Origin: Zelonia costaricensis
Lineage: Eukaryota; Euglenozoa; Kinetoplastea; Trypanosomatida; Trypanosomatidae
Assembly (NCBI GenBank): GCA_030849075.1
Contig: JASAOO010003407.1
Location: 1 to 55,669, forward strand
Length of the DNA: 55,669 nucleotides
Reading direction: 5' to 3'
The notes below the pieces were generated by a model, which saw nothing but the letters and a program-made list of their open reading frames with translations, ran no database searches and had not been told where the DNA came from. Shown here one piece after another: positions 47,756 through 55,669 of the stretch (positions are counted from its first letter, which is position 1; every line of letters starts with the position of its first letter). The translations under genes were made by a program, and so were the position numbers.

Positions 47756-48617
47756 GGGGGCCTCGGCGAGGATAGAAAAAGAACAGGTGTACGACGTCCG
47801 CCAGATGCAAGACGACGCACGCACACGGACAAAAATACAAACGCACACACAGTGCCCAGACTCTTGTGTAATCGTGTGTCTAATCCCGTCTCCGTTCAGG
47901 GTCGCCGGTGTTAGCAATCCACTCGTACGCAGACGCACGGTGGGGGGAGACGAGGGCGATGCGCGCGCGGTGGACAGGCGTAGTTAGTTGACCACAGAAG
48001 CGGAGGGAAGAGGAGGCACAAGAGAGTACGTGCAGGGCGGAAAGCGTGAAGGGGGTGCAAGCGGGAGAGATGGTGAAGCGGTTCGGCGTAAATGAAATCT
48101 GTGGTGTAGGTCGGTGTATTTTGTTTTCGTTTGTGTGCGGCCAGAGGAAAAGCGTGTTGGAGTGCGATGGAGGAGGGTAGAAATGGGCGAGATGATGATG
48201 TGCGTTCAAGCGAGAGAAGGAGATACGCACACCACGGAGGCGGCGCGCTCATTGGGTAGTCGTCGCCGGCGTCGCGGTTGCGTCGGGTGCGAGCGGATGC
48301 GTGCCCACCTTCGCTCGCGTGTGTGCATTGCACACAATTCACCGCGAGGTACTGCACCGCCGCCTTGCTCTCCTCGCCTCACCACACCGTGCCGCGCGTG
48401 GGGTTGCGCTCTGTGTCACTTGCAGCGTTGCACTTCTGCGCTCGTTCGTGTCGCCTCGTAAGCGGGAAGGAAAAGAGAAAAAAGGAGGCGCGCGATGCCT
48501 GGTGAAGGGCGCCTTCCACCACCTCCGAGCAGCTACCTCAGGGCCACGGGCGGCGCTCACCACGGCAGCTGCCCCTGCAAGACTGGCGTAAAGCCGCACG
48601 CAACCCTGCACGCGAAC
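47503..48617. other. Intergenic spacer with GT repeat
   Basis: There is no gene between the 1,865-aa gene and the U-box gene. A T-rich plus-strand stretch lies at about 47518-47531, a GT run at 47721-47754 and a G-rich stretch at about 47680-47703. Confidence 0.5.
47721..47754. repeat. (GT)17 microsatellite
   Basis: A pure GT run of 34 bases (CA on the sense strand), about 220 bases upstream of the U-box gene start. Confidence 0.95.
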
Positions 48618-51600
48618 CTACGAGGAAGCCCGCGAGGTGCGGCGCAGCTGTGCGAGCATCTCCTCCGTCCGCTGCCACTCTCCTTCCCACTTGGCAGTAC
48701 GCACCGGCACGACAACGTGAGCCGACGCCGAGGGATGCAGCAGCAGCTCATCCAGCGCCGACGCGGCGGCAGCAGAGGGCGCTGAGCCCGAGGACGAAGA
48801 GGACGAAGCAGGCGTCGTTGCGGAGGCAGGCGACGCCAACCCCGCCGCAGCCGTCGACGGCGCCGGGGACGAGGTGGGCCGCACAGCACCACTGCTGCTA
48901 CTACCGTCGCCGTTCTGAGTGGTGTTTGGACTGGTGGACGCGGCGGTGGTGTTCAAGAAGGAGTACGGGAAGGGCCACGACGCGGCCACCGTCGGCACCG
49001 CTGCACCACCCGACCCACCCGCCGCAGCCGCAGCCGCGTGGTGCGGGCTCGGACTCGACGACAAGTGCGCCGACAACTCTGCGCTACCGGCGCGGCCCGC
49101 GTCATCGCCGCTGATGACGGCCCACATGTGCGACAGGAAACCACCGTGAGAGGCGGCTGGTGATGGGGCCGTCGTGCTGCTGTGCTGCCCGTCGTGCGTC
49201 TCGCCCTTCGCTTCCCTCGACCCATCCCCACCGGGTGGTGGGCCGGCGGCACCGCCACTGCTGCCGCTGCCGCCGGCTTTGCTCCCGCGCGCCGCCGGCA
49301 CCGGGGCCGAGACGTCTGCCATGAGGTGGCGCAGCGCTGAAAAGGAGAGGGACACGAGGTTGGCGCCCGCAGCCGGCGGTGCCCCCGCCTCCCCCTCCTC
49401 TGGGGCCGGCCTTGCAGCCCCCGGCGGGGGCGGAGGCGGAGGCGGGCCTGAAGGCGCGGCCGCCCCGTCAGAGCGGCGCGGCACCTCCTCGTCCCTCATC
49501 ACCTCCTCCTCCCAACCGCCGTTCCGGTCGACGCGCAGCCGCTGCACCGTTGCGTTCGTGACGCCAAAGAGGGCGTGGCGCCACCACCGCAGCCACGGCC
49601 CCACGGCGAGGTACCCGGCGACGCTGCTCGTGCTGCTGCGGGAAGGGGAGCCGCTGCGGTGCTGCTCGTGCGCAACCGCAGCTGCCGCCGCGGCCTCGTC
49701 CTCCTCGCGGCACTGCTGGGCGCGGCTGCGGTGCAGCGAGGTGCGGGAGGGGCTGAAGGCGGCGGCGAAGAGTGGCAGGTGATCAGCCGGCACCGGTGTG
49801 CGGGCGGTTGCGTCCCGCCCACCGCTGAAGACGCCGGCGACGCCGCTGTGGTCCAGCAGCGACGTCCACGTGGCCTCCGCTGCACGCAGAGCCCGCCTCC
49901 ACCAAGCCTGGTCCGCCTCCGCCGGCTCGATGCGCTGGGCGCTTCGAACGAGTCGGTCGATGGCCGGCGCGCCTGGCAACCCGGGAATCACGGTGCCGTC
50001 TGCCGCGTAGTATTGCCGGCAGTAGGGCAGCACACGCAGGTGCTGCTCCGTGCCTGGGGCCGCAACGCCATCGCCAGACGAGTCAGCGCCCGCCGAAGAG
50101 GACGACGACTTTCCTGCCGTGTCGCGCAGGTCGGTGGGCAGCACGGCGTCGATCATCTCCGCAGCCGCAGACGCGAGCAGCGCGGACGCCCCGCCGCTAT
50201 CGCTGCGCGGCCGGTTGAGGTTGGCGAGGGCCGCCGGTGTGGTGCCGCCCTTCAGGAGGCTCGACTCGTGCACGACCAGCACGAGGTTTGCGTGCCGCGC
50301 GAGGTGGCTCTCGTTGAGCTGGTGGATAAACTGCGGCGTGGCGGCGACGCCGTCGTGCAGGTACAGCAGGAAGGTGATGCGGCGCCGCGTCAAGTTCGCC
50401 TGCGTGCACGTGTGCAGAATGAGCTTGTGCTCCGTGTACTGCCGACCCAGCGGAAAGGTGCTGATGATCATGCGGGGCAGGAACCAGGTGTTGTTGAACG
50501 AGACGCGGCGGATGCGCTCGGCGATGCGCTTCTCGACGTACTCGACCGGCACGGGCCGCTCAATGTCCACGAAGAAGGGGAACGGGGCGTGCAGGGAGAG
50601 CTCGCGCAGCACGGCGGTGGCGGCCGCGTACTCCTCAGCGACCCGCTCCTCGGCCGCCGTGGCGCGGTCGCTGCCGATTGGGATGACGGTCATGGGTCGC
50701 CGCTGGTCGTCGTAGCCGAGGATCAGGTAGGAGGCGGAGGAGAGGAACACGTTGGTGCTGCTGCGTCGGTGCTCCTCGCGGCGCCGGTCGGCGATCTCGG
50801 CCTGCTCGAAGTAGTCAGACGCGAGGTCGGCAGCCGCCTGCGTCGTCCAGCCATCGTCGCCGTCGGCGTCGCCGTCCGCTGTCGGTGCGACGCAGAGCTC
50901 CTCCCACGGGGCGAACATGCGGAAGAGGGTGTTGGCGACGATCTGAGATTCGAAGTCGATGCCGACGACGTTGAGCATGATGATGCTGGCCAGAAAGAGC
51001 CACGTGAGTAGTGACCAGTACGAGGACAGCACGTACGCCATCGGAAGATTCCACGCGCACCGCTGCTTCATCAGCACGCTCTCCTTCAGCAACAGCTTGT
51101 GCGACTGGGTGTTGAGGAAGCGCCACATGTTCAGCGTCGTGGCGATGCGGGAGCGGGTTGTGGACATGGGCAGCTGCAGGTCGATGGCGGCGTTCAGGAC
51201 GTAGGTGTAGCGTGGGTTGCGGCCGGCCGACTCGGCCAGCACCTCGCGCAGAATCATGACGCTCGCCCACGGCGACAGGGTCAGCGGCAGCGAGCTCACA
51301 AGAAAGCGCAGCTCCGCCGGAATGTCGTTGGCGCCGCCGTGCGGGTCGTCGTCGGAAGAAGAGGCCTTGGGCTCGTCACTGGCACCGCCCCCCGCAGCCG
51401 CTGCCCCGTCGGCCGCCCCGTCCTTGTGCTGGGGCTGCGCCGCGGACTCACTTGCCGGCGTCTTGCCGTGCCGATGTCGGTGCTTGCGGTGGCCTTTGCT
51501 CTCCGCGGCCGCGATGGTGCTCTCCGCCCGTCGGCGCCGCGTCGTCTCTGGCGCCTCTGCGACGTTCACGAGTAGAAAGATCTTGCGCCGGTACTCGTCC

Positions 51601-54215
51601 TGGATGTTGGGCACCGGCACGTGCTGCGTGACAAACGCGAAGAGCTCGGTGCTCACGACGATTGGACGGTCCGTGTTGTGCGAGCTCTCATCCACCTGTG
51701 CCTTTACAAGCTCCTCGACGAGGACGAGAAAGCGCTGGCGCAGCATGGGGGAGACGGGGATGCGCTGCGGCGCAGGTGGCGGGGGCTGGGGCGCAGCAGA
51801 GGCGGACGAGGGAGAGCGAGCCGCAGCGGTGTCGCCGTCGGCACGGTCGGCAGCAGCATCCGCGTGAGAGGCCCCCGCTGGTGCCTCCTCTCTGTCAGCT
51901 GCACTGCCTGCGTGTGTCGCTGGTGCGGGAGTGAGCCTTGCACTCGTGGCGCCTCGCCCTACGCTGGCCGCTTGGTGGCTGTCACCCTCGCCTGCCGATC
52001 CATCAGGGCGGTTGCGTGCCGCGTCTGCGCCCCCTCCGCCACCGATGACGGCCGACAGCGTCGTCGCGTTGGAGAGCTGGCGAAGCTGCTCCTGCACCTG
52101 CTGCTTCAGGCGCCGCTGATCCCGCACAATACCCTGCGCCATCTCCTTCAGCGAGCGGTACGACGAGACGCAGAGGGCCCACGGGCTGCCGTCCATGACG
52201 TGCAGCTCCTCCATCTGCCCGCGAGCCGTCTCGTCAAACACACCGTGGCGCGCCGCGGAGCTGTCGCCCGTGCCACTCGCAAACAGCTTCGTGCCCAGCT
52301 CGGCGAGGTAGCGAAGGTCCTCCTGCGTGAAGGCGCGGCGGTCGCGGCGCGCCTTCTCCTCCAGCGCGGCCAGCACGTCGCGCAGGACGGACGCGTAGAG
52401 GTCCTCGCTGGCGCAGCTCTCCAGCAGCGGGAGCAGGTGCCGCACCACCACCTGCAGGTCCATCGAGGTGCGGTTCACAAGGCCGCTCTTCTCCAGTGCG
52501 ACAAGGGCCTCGGTGATGCTGCGGTCGGCGAGGCGCTTGAAGTGGTACGCGCACGCCGTGCTCGTCGTCATCTCGCGCAGCAGCCACGTCGTCAGCTCCG
52601 GCAGGTGCGGGCTGGTCGGCGCGATCTCGGACCGCTCCGCCAGGCTGTACGCGTGCCGCAGCACTTCCTCGCAAAGCCGCACCAGTGCATCGCGCACGGC
52701 CGCATGCGGCGCGGAGTGCGAGGAGGAGGGCGTGGCTGGGGTGAGCTGGTGACGCAGCTGAATGACGGTGCTGGCGGCTTCGAAGGCGGACATCGGCAGC
52801 AGAAGCTTCGAGTCCGCTGCGCCGTGGCCACCCGTGAAGTCCGCAGCCGCCAACGAGGCGGAGCGCGGCGACGACACATCCGCCCTTGGAGCCTCGGCCG
52901 CGGCCAGGGTCGTGTAGCGCAGGAGCAGCGTCAAGAGCAAAACGTGCTGCAACATCACCACCTCCCTCGCGGTGCCAGTGGACTGCTGCGATGACGGCGC
53001 CTCGGCAAGGGCGCTGACGAGCTCCTTCGGCTTCAGCAGATGCGCGATGGCGGCCCAGAACTCGCCCGCGGGCACCGACGTGCCTGGCCCGGCGGCGACG
53101 GCACCAATGGCAGCCATGGCAGCCACGTCCGCCATCGTGACGGCGGTGTGGCGCTCCTCCATGCGCAGCAGCACGTGCTGGATGTCCTCCATAGTCGGCG
53201 CCGGCACGAGCGAGCGCGGGGTGCGCGCGGTGGCTGAGCTCGCTAGGCGCGGCCCCGCGTGTGAGGCGTCTCCGCGCGGCAGCTCGCCGGAGAAAGTGCC
53301 GCTGGCGGAGTCACTCCCGCTGCCTCCGGAGCCGCCACCGCCTCCGCCGATGGACGCGGCGCGCAGGCGCTGCTGCTGCTGCTGGATGGACCACATCACG
53401 TACAGGGCCCGCAACGATGGCGCGCGGGTGTAGTAGTCGCGGTGGTCCATCGCGGCCGACTCCTCTTGCAGCCACTTGATGCGGTTGTCCTCCTCTGCGC
53501 TGAGCAGCATGCGCGCCACGTACGAGGCAGACGGCAGAGGCTCCCCGGTGTTCGTGGATGACGACAGAGATGAGACTTCCTCGAGGTGGTGCGCGGCGGC
53601 GCGGAGGTCGTTGCACGTCAGCACCACCGCCGCACGCGTGTCGGAGCGCTGTGTAAGTTGGTGGAGAAGATCCTCGCCGACCGCGTCCAGGAGAGTGAGC
53701 TCCACATCGGCGAGCTTGACGGACCACAAAAAGTCATCACGGACCCGGTCCACCGCCTCCTCCGCCGCGGCAGCGGCCTGCGGCGACGCCGACGCCGCCG
53801 CCACGGTTGGAGTTGAGGCCTGCGCTGGGAATACTTGAGTCGCGGGGGCCGCGTAGAAGAGGGCGCTGCAGCAGCAAAGGCGGTGGCCGCACGAGGGCTG
53901 CAGCAGCCCCGGCCCGCTGCCATCCAAGTGCGGCGGCGCCGCGGTGCTGTAGGAGGAGGGCAGCACCCCCGCCGCGCAGCGGCCCTCGCGGCACTGCCGA
54001 CTGCGAAGAACCGAGAAGGGGGAGCGGCGGCGGCTGTGGTACTCGCTGCCAGCCTCCTCCTGCGGCGGCCACGCGAAGGAGGACGGGTAGTCGAACGTGC
54101 CGAGGCCCTTGAACTGAAGCTGGACAGCGGTCGCGGTGCCCGCTGCAGGTGCCGGGGCAGTGGGGGCGGGGCCCGCCGTGAAGGGCACCCGGAAGCGTGG
54201 CGTTCGATTAAGCAT
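48618..54215 (-). CDS. Unrecognised 1,865-aa protein with one central membrane segment
   Basis: This is the largest gene in the window and I do not recognise it. The N-terminus (MLNRTPRFRVPFTAGPAP) could be a mitochondrial presequence. Residues about 150-650 are helical and alternate with Ser/Ala-rich insertions (LLLPMSAFEAASTVIQLRHQ; TRDVLAALEEKARRDRRAF-like stretch). A second folded block follows around 800-1060 (RQRFLVLVEELVKAQVDESS; ASVMILREVLAESAGRNPRY). One hydrophobic segment lies at about 1055-1082 (SSYWSLLTWLFLASIIMLNV). The best-conserved-looking part comes next, about 1210-1330 (VEYVEKRIAERIRRVSFNNT; RRRITFLLYLHDGVAATPQF). The last 450 residues are Ser/Ala/Gly/Pro-rich and probably disordered. 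No catalytic motif was recognised. The start is the ATG at 54215; the frame before it has no ATG. Confidence 0.82.
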   Translation of the reverse strand: MLNRTPRFRVPFTAGPAPTAPAPAAGTATAVQLQFKGLGTFDYPSSFAWPPQEEAGSEYHSRRRSPFSVLRSRQCREGRCAAGVLPSSYSTAAPPHLDGSGPGLLQPSCGHRLCCCSALFYAAPATQVFPAQASTPTVAAASASPQAAAAAEEAVDRVRDDFLWSVKLADVELTLLDAVGEDLLHQLTQRSDTRAAVVLTCNDLRAAAHHLEEVSSLSSSTNTGEPLPSASYVARMLLSAEEDNRIKWLQEESAAMDHRDYYTRAPSLRALYVMWSIQQQQQRLRAASIGGGGGGSGGSGSDSASGTFSGELPRGDASHAGPRLASSATARTPRSLVPAPTMEDIQHVLLRMEERHTAVTMADVAAMAAIGAVAAGPGTSVPAGEFWAAIAHLLKPKELVSALAEAPSSQQSTGTAREVVMLQHVLLLTLLLRYTTLAAAEAPRADVSSPRSASLAAADFTGGHGAADSKLLLPMSAFEAASTVIQLRHQLTPATPSSSHSAPHAAVRDALVRLCEEVLRHAYSLAERSEIAPTSPHLPELTTWLLREMTTSTACAYHFKRLADRSITEALVALEKSGLVNRTSMDLQVVVRHLLPLLESCASEDLYASVLRDVLAALEEKARRDRRAFTQEDLRYLAELGTKLFASGTGDSSAARHGVFDETARGQMEELHVMDGSPWALCVSSYRSLKEMAQGIVRDQRRLKQQVQEQLRQLSNATTLSAVIGGGGGADAARNRPDGSAGEGDSHQAASVGRGATSARLTPAPATHAGSAADREEAPAGASHADAAADRADGDTAAARSPSSASAAPQPPPPAPQRIPVSPMLRQRFLVLVEELVKAQVDESSHNTDRPIVVSTELFAFVTQHVPVPNIQDEYRRKIFLLVNVAEAPETTRRRRAESTIAAAESKGHRKHRHRHGKTPASESAAQPQHKDGAADGAAAAGGGASDEPKASSSDDDPHGGANDIPAELRFLVSSLPLTLSPWASVMILREVLAESAGRNPRYTYVLNAAIDLQLPMSTTRSRIATTLNMWRFLNTQSHKLLLKESVLMKQRCAWNLPMAYVLSSYWSLLTWLFLASIIMLNVVGIDFESQIVANTLFRMFAPWEELCVAPTADGDADGDDGWTTQAAADLASDYFEQAEIADRRREEHRRSSTNVFLSSASYLILGYDDQRRPMTVIPIGSDRATAAEERVAEEYAAATAVLRELSLHAPFPFFVDIERPVPVEYVEKRIAERIRRVSFNNTWFLPRMIISTFPLGRQYTEHKLILHTCTQANLTRRRITFLLYLHDGVAATPQFIHQLNESHLARHANLVLVVHESSLLKGGTTPAALANLNRPRSDSGGASALLASAAAEMIDAVLPTDLRDTAGKSSSSSAGADSSGDGVAAPGTEQHLRVLPYCRQYYAADGTVIPGLPGAPAIDRLVRSAQRIEPAEADQAWWRRALRAAEATWTSLLDHSGVAGVFSGGRDATARTPVPADHLPLFAAAFSPSRTSLHRSRAQQCREEDEAAAAAAVAHEQHRSGSPSRSSTSSVAGYLAVGPWLRWWRHALFGVTNATVQRLRVDRNGGWEEEVMRDEEVPRRSDGAAAPSGPPPPPPPPGAARPAPEEGEAGAPPAAGANLVSLSFSALRHLMADVSAPVPAARGSKAGGSGSSGGAAGPPPGGDGSREAKGETHDGQHSSTTAPSPAASHGGFLSHMWAVISGDDAGRAGSAELSAHLSSSPSPHHAAAAAAGGSGGAAVPTVAASWPFPYSFLNTTAASTSPNTTQNGDGSSSSGAVRPTSSPAPSTAAAGLASPASATTPASSSSSSGSAPSAAAASALDELLLHPSASAHVVVPVRTAKWEGEWQRTEEMLAQLRRTSRASS

Positions 54216-55669
54216 GAGGGTGGGTGGGTGCGTGCAAATATAGTAATGTGTAAGAAAGCGAAGGTGGCGGGGGGTGCGTAGGTCTATCGCGGACACACAA
54301 ACTCACACGCATGCGAGCAAGGAGTAGGGTGTATGTATGTGCTTGTTTCCGAGGCGGAGAAGTCCAAGAAGAGGAGAGCGCGCCGAGGAGCGTGTGTACG
54401 CGTGCGTGTGTTGCAGCAAGCGTGGGTGCGGCGATGGTATAAGAACAGCACTGAGGTCCGCGTTCTCACATCGGCACGCACGCACGCGCACAATTGCGGT
54501 GAGAAGGGAGGGCGCAAAAACAAAGAAAAAAGAAAGGTGACGGTACGCTGCTGGCGCCTCAGCACGCACAGTGCCGTGTGCGCTGACGACGCAAAACCCA
54601 ATCCGAGAAAAGTCAGAGACACACCCGACGCACGCGCTGCGTAGCGGACGCCCGTTGAAGCGAGGGAGGGGAGGGGACAGGGGGGTGGAGACGTGGACTT
54701 CCTGGACAGGGAGCTCAGCGCTTCGGTGCAATACGGTCGGAGGGGTATCGACGCACGGTTTCGTGACCCCCCCCTGCTCGACTTTGGCGGGGGGAGGGCG
54801 GGAGGCAGCTGAAAAAGAGGGGGTGGGGAATAGAGGAGACGAAAGCGTCGCCTTCCCGTTGCAGACTTGCTGATGTGTGCGCTCCCTGCTGTGCGCCTCG
54901 ATACAGCTGAGTCGAGTGCGTGCGTGTGTGTGTGTGTGGGGGGGGGGGAAGTGAGCGAGAGAGCGCGATAGAGTCAAGCGCATGACGAGGAAGTGGCAGG
55001 GGGAGGGGCGGGAGACGGTGAGGGGCGAAGTGCACACGCATCAGAAATGCACAGCGGCGTCAACGTCATGGTTTCAGCCACGCCTCTCCGCGGCAGCCTC
55101 GGAAGCATGCAGCCCCTTGCTCGAGATACGGAGCCGATACCACACGGATCGAAACAGTCGGACGGCACGGCGGAGAGCAGAAGGGTGGGCCACGCAGACC
55201 TGGCACTGGCGAGTGCGCGGAAAGCTCCGACAGCCACCTCAACAATCAAGTGCACGGCATTCGCAGCGTTGAGTCGTACACACATCACAGCTTTTTTTTT
55301 CTGTTCTTGGTTCTGCTCACGCCGTTTTGGGGAGCCGTTCATATATCTTAAACAATGCCCACAAACAGGCAGCGTGTGCGATCTTCACACACCGAGTACG
55401 GCGGAAAGCGGCGTGAACCTCTCTTCGCGTACGCAGGTGTGCAGTACCTCATTCCCACCGCACCAGCCCACTCAGCCGGCTCGCATCACACCACTCAACA
55501 CAGAAGCGCGCTCTGTAAACCACACTTGCATCGCCAGATCAGCACGAGGCGCCGCGCATCTAAAGAAGATCCAGTCTGGGACAAACGCAGGTTGCCTTCT
55601 CTTGTCCTCAGCGCGAACGCCGCGCCGGCCGGTCCTCGCCGTTTGTGCTGCTCGTCTTGCCAGGCGCCA
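54216..55669. other. Gene-free region at the window edge
   Basis: No supportable gene lies here. It should hold the 5' flank of the 1,865-aa gene and the 3' UTR of the next gene beyond the window. It contains GT-rich sequence and a G11 run at 54938-54948, a purine-rich plus-strand stretch near 54660-54690 and T9-10 near 55291-55300. Confidence 0.5.

Overview
This window reads as nuclear DNA from a kinetoplastid (trypanosomatid) protist, most likely Leishmania or a close relative such as Leptomonas, Crithidia or Endotrypanum. Four things point there. The coding regions are very GC-rich and have no introns. All 18 genes I can support lie on the minus strand with 0.7-3.5 kb between them, the layout of a polycistronic transcription unit resolved by trans-splicing and polyadenylation. 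The spacers are full of pyrimidine tracts (sense strand), CA/TG microsatellites and homopolymers. The gene set includes trypanosomatid hallmarks: an endoplasmin of the LPG3 type ending in a non-KDEL signal, PEX7 for glycosome import, BBS7 and radial-spoke components for the flagellum, and several orphan proteins. I recall LPG3 lying on chromosome 29 in Leishmania, so this may be the syntenic block; I could not check that.

Layout in the direction of transcription (high to low coordinates): a 1,865-aa orphan protein with one membrane segment (54215-48618); a protein with a C-terminal U-box, probably an E3 ligase (47502-45697); a 3.5 kb gene-free spacer; a small coiled-coil membrane protein (42232-41627); endoplasmin/GRP94 LPG3 (40363-38030); the U3 processome protein MPP10 (36516-34411); a low-complexity protein with a SUMO-interaction-like motif (33421-32591); PEX7 (31389-30274); an orphan protein (28933-28232); mitochondrial EF-Ts (27416-26583); BBS7 (25663-23000); an orphan protein of 742 aa (21996-19768); a probable mitochondrial orphan (18257-17427); a nucleolar-type RGG protein with three RRM-like domains (16760-14457); a small single-membrane-segment protein (13467-13048); radial spoke head protein 4/6 (12019-10220); a PiT/PHO4-family phosphate transporter (7783-5600); an aprataxin-like HIT/zinc-finger protein (4519-3740); and a BET1-like Qc-SNARE (2802-2371). 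The first 2.37 kb hold no gene that I can support.

The genes do not form one pathway, which is usual for trypanosomatid arrays. They do fall into themes: flagellum and cilium (RSP4/6, BBS7), ribosome biogenesis (MPP10, the three-RRM protein), secretory pathway (LPG3, BET1-like SNARE), mitochondrion (EF-Ts and perhaps three orphans), glycosome import (PEX7), and DNA-end repair (aprataxin-like). I found no mobile element, CRISPR array, rRNA or convincing tRNA. The points most worth a second look are the aprataxin-like protein that lacks the first histidine of its triad, the altered motifs in LPG3 and in the phosphate transporter, a perfect 16-bp hairpin inside a coding sequence, two genes where no AG separates the pyrimidine tract from the start codon, and the large orphan proteins.
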